NCBI GenBank assembly: GCA_036927565.1
Contig: JAYESD010000008.1
Coordinates: forward strand, 126,941,498-127,005,497
DNA: 64,000 bases
From: Tuctoria greenei
Lineage: Eukaryota; Streptophyta; Magnoliopsida; Poales; Poaceae
Reading direction: 5' to 3'
In this document: positions 20,133 to 32,457 of the stretch, piece after piece
Position numbering within the stretch: position 1 is the stretch's first letter
How the letters are laid out: every line of letters begins with the position of its first letter
The notes under the pieces: model-generated
Database searches by the model: none
What the model was told of the DNA's origin: nothing
What the model saw: the letters and a program-made list of their open reading frames with translations, nothing else
Position numbers and translations under genes: made by a program

Positions 20133-23100
20133 TGTAACACCCACTTTTTATAGAAAAAAAAATTGTAAAATGAATTTCTCATGAGAAAAAAACCTTTTCT
20201 TGGGAATAAAATTCATATAAGGCAAGTTGCATCATGTTTGAATGATTGTGTGAATTTTTGAAAATAATAATTCGCTAGAAATTTGGTTTACAAATTCAAA
20301 GTATAAAAGAGAAGAAAAAGAAAACAGAAAAGAAAAAGAAAAAAAAAAAGAAAAAGGAAAACCCCTCCCTGGGCCGAAATCCCGCCCCGACCCACTTCCC
20401 ACCCCTCTCCCGCGCCGGCCCGCACCCCCTCTCCCCTCCCTCTCTCTCTGCCGCTCGGGCCCCGCACGACAGCTGCCCGCACCCCCTCTCTCCACCCGTT
20501 GCCAGCCGGCCCCGCCTGTCGGACGCGCCTTCTTCCTCGCGCCCGCGCCGTAACGCACGCGCGCGTTTATACCCCGCCGCCCACTCATTTCCCCCTCTTC
20601 ATTCCAGGCCGTTTCTTCCTAATCAAGAGGCGCATCGTGCCCCATGAGGGCCGCCGACCGTTTCTACTCTAGACACCCTATAAAAACCCGTCCAATCCCT
20701 CCCCAATTCACTCACCCGACGTTGAAACCCTAGCGCCGCCGAGCTCGGTAATGCCGGCCATGTTCCCGTCATTCCACCCGATCGCTTGCATCGAAAACTA
20801 GCCTCACACCTTCACCTTGTTCCCTGGAGCTTGCCGGACATCCTCGTCGGTGGAGAAAGGCTCTGCGTCACCGACTTCGTCCGGCGCCGACGAGTTCCAC
20901 TGCCGATCACCGTCGCCGACCACTTTCCGACCCTCCTCCGGCCGTGCAACAGTCCTAGGTGAGACCCCCGTGCACCCCTCTACATTTTGCGCTAGTTAGA
21001 TGTGCCTTATGGTCTCTGCTGTGCGATTTTGGTCATCACCTTGCAAGATTACTGCGTGTTCGCGTCGCCGCCCTGCGCCGTCGCTCCCGCCTTTTGGGGC
21101 GACGTGGCCCCCTGTCGTCCGTCCATTTGGCTTCTACGGCCGAGATTATAACATCTCGTACCCCTTTGATTAATAAAATCTGGGCCATCCATTTTAAAAC
21201 CAATGGCCCGCATTCAAATCACTTTTCTCGGTGCCTGTTTTGCGCCCAAGCCCCTGGAAACTTGCGGGCTACCCCTTGGGTTCTTCTGGAATTCAAGTCT
21301 AACACCTATAAATGTTAAACTAGCCCTTGGACTTTCTAGAAATTAGGAAAATACTGGTTAATTTAATAAAAAGTGTTTTTAAGCCCCTGGAATATTATAA
21401 AATAGAAAATAAATTCTGGAAAATTGTAGAATAATCCCTGGAATTAATAAAAATTATTTTTAACCACTGCAACAGTTCTATTTTTACAAAAAAAACCCCT
21501 GTTAGTTTTAGAAATTAAATAAAAGTCCTTAATTTGTATAAAATAATTATAAAAACATATTTAAATATGTTTTATTTATTTTCACTTCTGCATTATTTTT
21601 ATTAATTCATTTAAATTTCTGAAATAGTCATAAAAATACTTTTTAAATATATTTAGTTCATAAAAATTGTCTGCACATAGAAATAGTTAATAAAACTAGT
21701 GTAAAAATTGTAAAATTTACATTATTGATTATAAATGTAGTTTAAGCTTATTTTGAAGGATAAAAATTTCTAGAAAATAATATTAGGTTTCTAATAAATA
21801 TAAAAATGGTATAAAAATCTCTAAAAATATGTTTTACACAATAAATTTCATTTAACTCTAATTTCTCATCAATTGATTTATGCCTATAATTGAAATCAAC
21901 CATAAAATCACTTTTGCGTAGGAATTTGCGTTTATTTGAATTCTTTGCATTTTATTGTGTTCTTATTGTATGTTATTTTTCGTGGATCGTCGTAATTTAG
22001 AGTCGGGGCCAGAACCCACTTTCAACCTGCAAGAGCAACAATATCCGTCGACCCCGAGGCACAATTTGGAGGCAAGTTCCTTGACCATCTTGCACCCTTT
22101 TGTTAAGTTTTATTTAGTTGCATGCTAAATTAAAAAAATATGAATCCTATGTTATGTTTTCCTAGAGTTTCCACAATATTCCTTGTCAACATGGTTTGGG
22201 TGTTTTACTATTAAAATTAGTTTACGCTTAGCCATGCTTAATTTGAAATATGATCTATTTATCTACAAGATTTCATTTGATGTATTATGATACATGAATT
22301 GATGGCTATAATGGAATTTAGTAGATAGGAATCTGATAGGGGGTTTTGTATGGATTGGTGCATGCATGCACAAGACCTTGGTTTGGGGCTTGAAACCTAT
22401 CGGATTCTAAGAAACGGTTTATGGAAGAAGTTGCTAAGCCTTTTAGTATCACCACAAAATTGTATATGGGACAACTTGGTTTAGTAATTTGGTCTCTCCT
22501 GATGTAGCATAGGTAATTGATCGGGCGGGGAATGGGCTTTGCTTTGGGATCCGCATGGCTCAAGAGGGGGCTTCTCCTGGCGGAGGGAAAATAGACTCCA
22601 GGTGTCGAAGCAGTGAAACCTTAGAGTACCCACTGCAAGTCGGGAGAACCATCGGAAACAGCTCATAGTGATCTCCTGGCCACACACCTACAAAAGTGTG
22701 TATTGTGGTTAGCTACCACGGGCATCAGGGAGGTTTATCTTAGTCCACCTGGCAACAGGGGACGAAATCACAAACTGTGGGTAAAGGATACACACTCTGC
22801 AGAGTTTTGTCAAACTGTCTAGATAGCTGTGCTCACGGACACGAGCAGCTTGGAACCAAATTCATAATTAGCACATGGTTACATAATGGATGGTTTGGGT
22901 TTGGTCTTACCTGTATTAATTTAGGGATATTGGTTGGGATTTCACCTAGATGTAGGTGCTTAATAAACAATTAAGAGTAGGTCATAACTGCTATAGTGCT
23001 TTACCTATTATTTGCCTTCCTTGTTGTGAACCACACATGTCATAACTTCCCAACTTGCAAGTACCATTGGTACTCAAACTTGTTAGTTGCATATTCCCCC

Positions 23101-23398
23101 CCCCCCTAGTCTACGAAGACACTGAGCTGGAGAACCAGGACTTCTACGGAGATCCCGAAGAGATGTTTTAGGTTGGCGCTCCCCCGTGCAACGCCTGTGT
23201 TGGAGCCCTTTGTTATGTTTTTCCGCTGGTTGTGTACTTTTATTCTAGACCTGGAAGGTCATTTATGTAATAAGGTGATGTACTCGAACAAGGTAATTTT
23301 ATTTGGTATTTCACTTTCGTCTACACATGTATGAGTTGAACTGATCCTGGCATACATGTGGAAAGCATCTGGTTTTCTTCTTATTACCAGGTATGACA
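20133..23398 (+). repeat. Tekay 5' LTR (about 3.27 kb)
   Basis: Starts TGTAACACCCACTTTTTATAG and ends TACCAGGTATGACA. It contains a GA/AG-rich tract (20300-20360), a C-rich promoter area, a long AT-rich middle, and the conserved block CTCAAGAGGGGGCTTCTCC at 22560. Poly-C run at 23095-23106. Aligned over its length with 29213-32452 with scattered substitutions and indels. Confidence 0.92.
20676..20690 (+). promoter_or_regulatory. Tekay LTR TATA box
   Basis: CACCCTATAAAAACCC in the 5' LTR. The equivalent site in the 3' LTR (about 29725) reads CCCTATGAAAACCC, a damaged TATA. Confidence 0.5.
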
Positions 23399-23401
23399 AA
23401 G

Positions 23402-23414
23402 TGGTATCAGAGCC
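23402..23414 (+). other. Tekay primer-binding site (tRNA-Met)
   Basis: TGGTATCAGAGCC three bases after the LTR end, complementary to the 3' end of initiator tRNA-Met. Confidence 0.85.
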
Positions 23415-23581
23415 GTGTTGCCTGTAGGACGCAAGCCTAGATAGAAAAGAATGATTTAAGGACTTTACTATTTTCAAATATTATTAATTGTAAAATTTCT
23501 TTGTATTCTTTACCTTCTACTTGTTTCACTTACTCCTTAATTTGTTTTTTTACTGACACTCTTTTGTTTTTAAAATTTTAG

Positions 23582-24450
23582 ATGGCCAACGTCAGGAGAA
23601 CTGCTCGCATGTCCATTGGAGGCTATGTCCCTAACCGAAGGATTGCTGCCCGCCGTACCCTGCTCAACGATCCTCGACGTGCGGTGGTGATTCGTGCTGA
23701 TGGGAGAGCTGTTGGACGACTCCGACATCAACTTCAAGCCATACTACACGATGCCGGCTACAGGCACGAGAGACTGGCACTCACCTACCACTCCATCGGG
23801 ATGCAGCGTCCCTACCGGATCGAGTGGTCATGCAAGCTGTTTGACTACTATGGGGATGAACTACTGAAGGTGCACCGTACTCTGCCGCAAGGAGTTACTG
23901 ATGTCATGCTGAGCAGGATGTCAGTTGGGAGGCCATCACCTTTTGGAGTCACACTTACCGCTACCAGCTTCGGAACTCGGTGCACGCCTACACTCCCCAG
24001 CGTCCCAGTGGCACTGGCAACTTCGTCACCAGGTACGTGGAGGGGCCCCTGACCCTTCCATAGACTCACCAGACAGTTGATGACGTGGAGCGCCTCAGCA
24101 TTCATCTCCACAAGGCTCAGCAAGAAATTCAGGATGTCCGTGACCTTGTAGCACACTATGAAAGGCAACTGAGGAGGTACCGTCGGATCACCGATGAGGA
24201 CCCAGATGGGTATGCCTCAGACACCTCCACTTGGATCCCGGACTCTCCTGACTGCCGTGTCAGTCGTGGCGACACTAACTCGATGGACCAGTCTTCAGAC
24301 GAGGAGCCAGATTCAGAGGAGCCTTCTGTACCGCAGCAGCCAGCCAACTCCCCTCCGCATGGCAACGAGTCTCATGGCAGCAACTCGGGATATGATGGAG
24401 ATGACGATGAAGACCCGGACGAGGAGGAGGATCCCGAGGAGCGAGAGTAG
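23582..24450 (+). pseudogene. Extra ORF upstream of gag (ORF0-like) of the Tekay element
   Basis: First frame 23582-24052 starts MANVRRTARMSIGG and is basic. The second frame (about 24085-24450) is ERLSIHLHKAQQEIQDVRDL, a likely coiled coil, followed by a Ser/Pro linker and an acidic end (DGDDDEDPDEEEDPEERE). The two frames are halves of one ORF separated by a frameshift near 23930 and a TAG at about 24062. Rice RIRE3/RIRE8-type Gypsy elements carry an ORF in this place whose function is unknown. I do not recognise a domain. It is separated from gag by about 250 bp. Confidence 0.6.
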
Positions 24451-24697
24451 ACTCCGACCTGCCCTACGACTCAAGATTAAGACACTTACCCATGAGTTGT
24501 AATAAGAGCGATGTAGTAACAATCTGTGTAATCTTGAGTTGTATGATTTTGCTTTGAGAACTTGATTATCCATGTTTGAGTTTGCTTAATGAAATGACCT
24601 TTATTTCTCTTATTCCTTATTGATGCATATAGTGGGAAAGTCGTATAGAATAGCTTCTCTCTAATCTCCTCATTCTATAACAACGCCCCAATCTCAG

Positions 24698-25860
24698 ATG
24701 GCAGGAAGAGGAAGAGGACGTGGACGTGGTGTGCCACCCAATCTAGACAATGAAGTCCCACTACCACAATGGAATGGAAGGGGTGTCTGTGGAGCACCAG
24801 CTGCAAATCAAATGTAGCATATGATGGCTATGCAGCTTCAAATGATGCAAAACATGACACAAACTGTGAACAACATGCAACAGGCTCAGCAAGCACCACC
24901 ACCTCCTCCACCACCCCCAGCTCCAAGATTTTGCTTAAGAGACTTCATGAACACTCAACCTCCACGCTTTTCCAACACCGTTGAACCTATGGATGCAGAC
25001 GACTGAATCAATACTATTGAAAGCAAACTAAGGATTATCCAATGTGAAGGAAGGGAAAGGGTACTTTTGGCATCACACCAACTTCATGGACCTGCAGCTG
25101 ATTGGTGGACCGCTTTTACGGCAGCCCATAATAACCCAGACAACATCACCTGGGAGGAGTTCAGAGAAAGCTTCCGAAATCATCACGTGCCCGAAGGGGA
25201 AATTCAAGCCAAGCGTATGGAGTTCCTAGCACCGAAGCAAGGGAACATGCACATACGGGGGTATTTGAACAAGTTTACACAACTATCTCGGTATGCCCCT
25301 CGTGATGTTGACACTGATGCTAAGAAACAATTCTGTTTCAAGGTGGGACTGGACAAAGAAATATAGTTGATGATGTCTTCCAGTGACTATGCTAGCTTCC
25401 AACATCTGGTGGACAAAGCTTTTACGGTGGAAAGAAAGAAGAAGGAATGCGAAGGAGAAGACCGCAAAAGGAAGATGATGATGGGAAAGTCTTCAAGCAA
25501 CAACCGTCCTCGCTTCAACCCATAGCAATTGGGACACATGAGTCGTCCCATGGGCAATAATCAAGGTCAGCGGTACGCCAACAACTCTTCATTCAGACCT
25601 CAAGCTCAGTATGCTCGTCCACAGTACCAGCAGATGCAACCGCAACGCTCTCAAATGTATCAACAGCGTATTATGACTTCAAATCCTCGACCAACTGGGC
25701 AACCACAGCAGAATCAACAAGGAAACAAGGCTCAAGACACCAGTGCTCGAGGAGCTTGCTACATATGTGGAGACAAGGGACACTACTCCAACAACTACCC
25801 GAAGAAGCCATCGCAGCAGAACCAGTCCAGAGGAAGGGTCAATCATGTTGTTTTGGAGGA
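24698..25860 (+). pseudogene. Tekay gag (nucleocapsid) with several nonsense codons
   Basis: Starts MAGRGRGRGRGVPPN at 24698. Gln/Pro-rich N-part (MQQAQQAPPPPPP), then the retrotransposon gag domain (GPAADWWTAFTAAHNN, ITWEEFRESFRNHHVPEGEI) at about 25080-25210. The zinc knuckle CYICGDKGHYSNNY (about 25760) has lost its last Cys to Tyr (CX2CX4HX4Y). Stops at about 24816 (TAG), 25003 (TGA), 25363 (TAG) and 25524 (TAG), mostly of the CAG-to-TAG or TGG-to-TGA kind. Protease follows in the same frame. Confidence 0.85.
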
Positions 25861-27595
25861 AGCCCAAGATGCATCAGATGTGGTGATCGGTATGTTCCCT
25901 GCTGATTCCCATCCTTCTATAGTATTGTTTGACTCTGGTGCAACGCATTCATTCATAGCAAAAGAATTCATAAGAAGACATGGAATGATTGTTACATTAA
26001 TGAATCAAGTATTAGTAGTCAAATCTCTTGGAGGAGAGATGCTGACAAGGCAAGTATGCCCTAATGTAAGCATAAGCATTAGGGGGGTAGCATTCTTAGC
26101 AAACCTTATAGTGTTGGAGTCCCAAGGAATAGACATTATTCTCAGAATGGATTGGTTAACCAAGTACAAATGAGTGATCCACTGTGCCACCAGAACAGTA
26201 TGCTTAACTCATAAAGATGGCACAAACGTGGAGTTTCGTCCTGATCAAGCACCAGTCCAGAAAATACGACTCAATCAAGTTGAAGGAGTACAAGACATCA
26301 AAGTTTTTTGTGACTTTCCGGAAGAGTTTCCTGAGGAACTACCGAGTATGCCCCCTGACAGAGAAATTGAATTCATCATTGAATTAGTGCAATTTACAAG
26401 CGACCATACATGATGGATGATAAACAATTGGCGGAATTGAAGGATCATATCAATGAGTTGTTAGCAAAAGGATACATTCGTCCTAGTTCCTCACCTTGGG
26501 GAGCTCCAGTGATATTTGTGCCCAAGAAAGATGGCACACAGAGGTTGTGTGTGGATTATCGCGCACTCAACGTAGTAACTACCAAGAACAAGTATCCTTT
26601 ACCAAAGATTGAGGATTTGTTTGACCAGTTGAGAGGTGCTTGTTGTTCTCGAAGATTGATCTGTGATCGGGGTATCACCAATTGAGGATACGACCCTCGG
26701 ACATACCCAAGACGGCATTTGTTTCAAGATATGGATTATATGAGTATACAGTCATGTCTTTTGGCTTGACTAATGCCCCAGCTTATTTCATGTACCTTAT
26801 GAATAAGGTGTTTATGGAATATCTGGATAAGTTTGTCCTGGTGTTTATTGACGACATTTTGATATCTCCAAAAGTGAAGAGGAACATGAGGAGCACCTAA
26901 GACTAGCCTTACAAAAACTTCGTGAACATCAGTTGTATGCAAAGCTAAGTAAATGTGAGTTCTGGTTGAAGGAAGTGTCATTTCTGGGACATGTTATATC
27001 ACAAGTAGGAATAGCAGTAGACCCTAGTAAAGTGAAAAATGTTCTGAATTGGAAAACACCAGAAAATGTTGGGGAAATTAGGAGTTTCTTGGGTATGGCT
27101 GGCTATTATCGCCAGTTCATCAAAGGATTCTCAAAAATATCTCATCCATTAACAAAGTTACTTGAGAAGGGAAATGTATACAAGTGGACACCAGAGTGTA
27201 ATGCCAGTTTTACAGAGCTAAAGAAAAGGTTGACTACTGCTCCAGTGTTGATTATGCGTGATATGCAGAAAGAATTTGCAGTCTACTGTGACGCATCTGG
27301 ACAAGGACTGGGATGTGTATTAATGCAAGAGGGACATGTAGTAGCTTATGATTCACGTCAACTCAGAAAGCATGAAAGAAATTACCCAACTCATGACTTG
27401 GAGTTAGCAGCTGTAGTGCATGCATTGAAATTATGGAGGCATTATCTGATAGGAAAAAGAACTGAAATTTATACAAACCACAAGAGTTTGAAGTATATCT
27501 TCACCCAACCAGATCTAAACCTCAGACAACGTTGATGGTTGTAACTTATCAATGATTTTGATGTTGGAATCAACTATCATCCTGGAAAAGCTATT
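25861..27595 (+). pseudogene. Tekay protease, reverse transcriptase and RNase H
   Basis: Protease motif VLFDSGATHSFIA (about 25925). RT: KGYIRPSSSPWGAPVIFVPK and CVDYRALN (26470-26570), a frame break and stop near 26650-26685, then TAFVSRYGLYEYTVMSFGLT (about 26712), and the catalytic box VFIDDILI (about 26843; IDD in place of the usual VDD-type spelling, aspartates kept). RNase H: EFAVYCDASGQGLGCVLMQ (about 27272), HERNYPTHDLELAAVVHALK, and TNHKSLKYIF where the family has TDHKSLKY, so a catalytic-region Asp is Asn. Stops at about 26172 and 27533. Confidence 0.87.
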
Positions 27596-29166
27596 GTGGT
27601 CGCAGATGCGCTAAGCAGATCGGCTCAATGCAATAGCTTGGCACTGCAAGGTCAACAACCGCAGTTATGTGAGGAATTCGCAAGGTTAAACCTTAGTATC
27701 GTGACTAATACTGAGGTAGTGTCTATGGAAGTAGATTCTACTTTGGAAAAGGATATTTGTGAAGGGCAAAAGAATCATAAGTGGATCCAGAAGATGAAGC
27801 AACTAATGAAAGAAGGAAAAGCACCGGACTTTATAGAAGATGAACATAGAACTCTATGGCTAGGGAAGAAGATATGTGTACCTGATATCAAGGAGATTCG
27901 AGAGCTGATACTGAGAGAAGCCCATGATTTGTCATATTCCATTCATCCGGGGAGAACAAAGATGTATCAAGATCTAAAGGATCGATATTAGTGGCATGGA
28001 ATGAAACGTGATGTGGAGGAGTATGTAGCTCTGTGTGACACATGTCAGAAGGTCAAAGCAGAACATCAAAGACCCGCAGGGTTACTTCAACCAATTAAAA
28101 TTCCTGAATGGAAATGGGAAGAAATAAGTATGGACTTTATTGTGGGATTGCCGAGAACTCAGTCTAGGTACGACTCTATATGGGTCATAGTGGACCGTTT
28201 CACCAAAGTGGCTCACTTTATCTCAGTAAAAGAAAGTTATTCTTGTTCAAGATTGGCAGAACTATATATGGCAAGAATTGTATGCCTCCATGGAGTTCCA
28301 AAGAAAATAATATCGGATAGGGGTACTCAGTTCACTTCCAGATTTTGGCAAAAGTTGCATGAGTCTATGGATACCCGACTGAATTTCAGCTCGGCATATC
28401 ATCCGCAAACTAATGGTCAAACAGAGCGCGCTAATAAAATTCTTGAAGACATGTTGAGAGCGTGTGCTTTGAAAAACAGTAGGAGTTGGGATAAGAACAT
28501 ACCATATGCCGAGTTCTCCAATAACAATAGTTAGCCAGTCTGAAGATGTCTCCGTTTGAAGCTTTGTATGGACGCAAGTCCAGAACACCATTGTTTTGGA
28601 ATCAAACTGTGGAAAGCTAAGTATTTGGGCCTGAAGTGTTAAGAGAAGCTGAGAGACAAGTACAAGAAAATCGGAAGAATTTGAAGACGGCTCAGTCGAG
28701 GCAGAAGAGTTATGCTAATACTCGACGTCGTGATTTGTCATTTGAAATTGGTGATTTTGTGTATCTCAAGGTGTCACCCGTGAGAGGGTTGAGACGATTC
28801 AAGGTGAAGGGCAAATTATCACCCCGATATATTGGTCCTTTCAAAGTATTGGAGAAAAGAGGAGAAGTACCCTATCGACTCGAGTTACCATCTCACTTGT
28901 TGGATGTGCATGATGTATTCCACGTGTTGCAATTGAAGAAGTGCTTAAGAGTACCTGAAGAACAGTTGCCATTGGAAGCAGTAGACGTGGAAGAGGACTT
29001 GACTTATGCAGAACAACCTGTTAAGATTCTCGAGATGTCAGAACGAGTTATGAGGAACAAAGTTATTTGTACGTGCAAAGTTCAATGGAAACATCACTCA
29101 GAAGAAGAGGCAACGTGGGAAAGAGAAGAAGACCTCAAGGCAGAGTTTCCTAGTTTATTCTCTTAG
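27596..29166 (+). pseudogene. Tekay integrase with C-terminal chromodomain
   Basis: H2C2 zinc finger (His at HDLSYSIHPG, Cys at CDTCQKVKAEH, about 27930-28060) interrupted by TAG at 27989. DDE core complete: MDFIVGLP (28132), ISDRGTQFTS (28310) and YHPQTNGQTERANKILED (28400-28450). A break at about 28530, then the GPF module (SPRYIGPFKVLEKRG, 28820) and a chromodomain (EQPVKILEMSERVMRNK, then WKHHSEEEATWEREEDL) ending at 29164. In chromoviruses this domain biases integration toward heterochromatin; here the host site is another dead retrotransposon. Confidence 0.9.
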
Positions 29167-29196
29167 GACGTCCAAATCTCGAGGGCAAGATTTCTT

Positions 29197-29212
29197 TTTA
29201 GGGGGGTAGAAT
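29197..29212 (+). other. Tekay polypurine tract
   Basis: TTTAGGGGGGTAGAAT ends directly at the 3' LTR; it primes plus-strand DNA synthesis in this class. Confidence 0.8.
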
Positions 29213-32200
29213 TGTAACACCCACTTTTTATAGAAAAAATTGTAAAATGAATTTCTCATGAAAAAAAAAACATTTTCTGGGAATAAAATTCATATAAGGC
29301 AAGTTGCATCATGTTTGAATGATTGTGTTAATTTTTCAAAATTCAAATTTGCTAGAAATTTGGTTTACAAATTCAATGTATAAAAGAGAAGAAAAAGAAA
29401 ATAGAAAAGAAAAAGAAAAAAAAAGAAAAAGGAAAACCCCTCCCTGGGCCAAAATCCCGCCCTGGCCCACTCCCACCCCTCTCTCGCGCCGGCCTGCACC
29501 CCCTCTCCCCTCCCTCTCTCTGCCGCCCGGGCCCCGCGCGACAGCCACCCGCACCCCCTCTCTCTTGTCGGACACGCCTTCTTCCTCGCGCCCGTGCCGT
29601 AACGCACGCGCGCGTTTATACCCCGCCGCCCACTCATTTCCCACTCTTCATTCCCAGCCGTTTCTCCCTAATCAAGAGGCGCATCTTGCCCATGATGGCC
29701 GCCGGCCATTTCTACTTCGGACCCCCTATGAAAACCCGCCCAATCCCTCCCCAATTCCCTCACCCGACGTCGAAACCCTAGTGCCACCGAGCTCGGTAAT
29801 GCCGGCCATGTTCCCGTCATTCCACCCGATCGCTTGCCTTGAAAACTAGCCTGACACCATCACCTTGTTCCCAGGAGCTTGCCGGACATCCTCGTCGGTG
29901 GAGAAAGGCTCTGCGTCACTGACTTCGTGGGGCGCCGACGAGTTCTGCTGCCGATCACTGTCACTGACCACTTTCCAACCCTCCTGTGGCCGTGCGACAG
30001 TCCTAGGTGAGACCCTCGTGCACCCCTCTACATTTTGCGCTAGTTAGATGTGCCTCCTATGGCCTCTGCTGCGCGATTTTGGTCATTGCCGGCGAGATCG
30101 GCGCAGTGCGCACATCGCCGCCGCCACGCGCCACCTTGCGCCGTCGCTCCTGCCTTTCAGGGCGACGTGGCCCCCTGTCGTCCGTCCGTTTGGCTTCTAC
30201 GGCCGAGATTATAACATCCCGTAGCCTTTCAATTAATAAAATCTGGGCCATCCATTTTAAAACCAACGGCCCACATTCAAATCACTTTTCATGTCGCCTG
30301 TTTTGCGCCCAAGCCCCTAGAAACTTGCGGGCTACCCCCTGGGTTCTTCTGGAATTCAAGTCTAACCCCTATAAATGTTAAACTAGCCTCTGGACTTTCT
30401 AGAAATTAGGAAAATACTGGTTAATTGAATAAAAAGTGTTTTTAAGCCCCTATAATATTATAAAATAGCAAATAAATTCTGGAAAATTGTAGAATAATCC
30501 CTGTAATTAATAAAAAATATTTTTAACCAATGGAACAGTTCTGTTTTTATAGAAAAACCCCTGTTAGTTTTAGAAATTAGATAAAAGTACTTAATTTGTA
30601 TAAAATCATTATAAAAACAGATTTAAATATGTTTTATTTATTTTCACTTCTGCATTATTTTTATTAATTCATTTAAATTGCTGAAATAGTCATAAAAATA
30701 CTTTTTAATTATATTTAGTTCATAAAAATTGTTTTGCACATAGAAATAATTAATAAAACTAGTGTAAAATTGTAAAATTTACATTACTGATTATAAATCT
30801 AAAGCTTATTTTGAAGGATAAAAATTTGTAGAAAATAATATTAGGTTCCTAATAAATATAAAAATGGTATAAAAATCCCTAAAAATATGTTTTACACAAT
30901 AAATTTTATTTAACTCTAATTTCTCATCAATTGATTTATGCCTATAATTGAAATCAAACATAAAATTACTTTTGTGTAGGAATTTGCATTTATTTGAATT
31001 GTTTGCATTTTATTGTCTTCTTATTGTATGTTATTTTTCGTGCATCGTCGTAATTTAGAGTCGGGGCCAGAACCCACTTTCAACCTGCAAGAGCAACAAT
31101 TTCCCGTCGACCCCGAGGCACAATTTGGAGGCATGTTCCTTGACCATCATGCACCCTTTTGTTAAGTTTTAGTTAGTTGCATGATAAATTAAAAAATATG
31201 AATCCTATGTTATGTTTTCCTAGAGTTTCCACAATATTCCTTGTCAACATGGTTTGGGTGTTTTACTATTAAAATTAGTTTACGCTTAGCCATGCTTAAT
31301 TTGAAATATAAACTATTTATCTACAAGATTTCATTTGATGTATTACGATACATGAATTGATGGCTATATTGGAATTTAGTAGATAGGAATCTGATAGGGG
31401 GTTTTGTATGGATTGGTGCATGCGTGCACAAGACCTTGGTTTGGGGCTTGAAACCTATCGGATTCTAAGGACCGATTTATGGAAGAAGTTGCTAAGCCTT
31501 TTAGTATCACTGCAGAATTGTATATGGGACAACTTGGTTTAGTAATATGGTCTCTCCCGATGTAGCATAGGTAATTGATCGGGCGGGGAATGGGCTTTGC
31601 CTTGGGATCCGCATGGCTCAAGAGGGGGCTTCTCCTGGCGGAGGGAAAATAGACTCTAGGTGCCGGAGCAGTGAAACCTTAGAGTACTCATTGCAAGTCG
31701 GGAGAACCATCGGAAGCACCTCGTAGTGATCTCCTGGCCACACACCTATGGAATTGTGTATTGTGGTTAGCTACCACGGGCATCAGGGAGGTTTATCTTA
31801 GTCCACCTGGCAACAGGGGACGAAATCACGAACTATGGGTAAAGGATACACACTCTGCAGAGTTTTGTCAAACTGTCTAGCCAGCTATGCTCACGGACAC
31901 GAGCGGCTTAGAACCAAATTAATAATTAGCACATGGTTACATAATGGATGGTTTGGGTTTGGTCTTACCTGGATTAATTTTGGGATATTGGTTGGGATTT
32001 CACTTAGATGTAGGTGCTTAATAAACAATTAAGAGTAGGTTGTAACTGTTATAGTGCTTTACCTATTATTTGCCTTTCTTGTTCTGAACCACACATGTCA
32101 TAACTTCCCAAGTTGCGAGTACCGTTGGTACTCAAACTTGTTAGTTGCATATTTCCCCCCCAGTCTATGAAGACGCTGAGGTGGAGAACCAGGACTTCTA

Positions 32201-32452
32201 CGGAGATCCCAAAGAGATGTTCTAGGATGGCGCTCCCCCGTGCAACGCCTGTGTTGGAGCCCTGTGTTATGTTTTTCCGCTGCTTGTGTACTTTTATTGT
32301 AGACCTGGAAGGTCATTTATGTAATAAGGTGATGTACTCGAACATGGTAATTTTATTTGGTATTTCACTTTCGTCTACACATGTATGAGTTGAACTGATC
32401 CTGGCATACATGTGGAAAGCATCTGGTTGTCTTCTTATTACCAGGTGTGACA
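29213..32452 (+). repeat. Tekay 3' LTR (about 3.24 kb)
   Basis: TGTAACACCC to CCAGGTGTGACA, aligned with 20133-23398. It lacks a roughly 35-bp stretch near 29570 found in the 5' LTR and has the TATGAAA change in its TATA box. Confidence 0.92.
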
Positions 32453-32457
32453 AAAAA

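Larger units (their letters stand above)
20133..32452 (+). mobile_element. Tekay-type Ty3/Gypsy chromovirus inserted into the Copia element
   Basis: 12.3 kb with 3.2-kb LTRs, TG...CA ends and a 5-bp duplication AAAAA on both sides (20128-20132 and 32453-32457). Order: LTR, tRNA-Met primer site, extra upstream ORF, gag, protease, RT, RNase H, integrase, chromodomain, purine tract, LTR. The chromodomain places it in the chromoviruses; long LTRs and the upstream ORF fit the Tekay lineage (RIRE3/RIRE8-like elements of rice). Coding region has at least seven stops or frameshifts. Confidence 0.9.

Noticed and set aside
24901..24930. Poly-Pro stretch as a host proline-rich protein
   Set aside because: It lies in the Tekay gag N-terminal region, in frame with the gag domain.
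29336..29644. Gly/Arg-rich minus ORFs in both Tekay LTRs (also 20232-20588)
   Set aside because: They run antisense across the low-complexity GA tract and C-rich promoter of the LTR, differ between the two LTRs, and have no domain.
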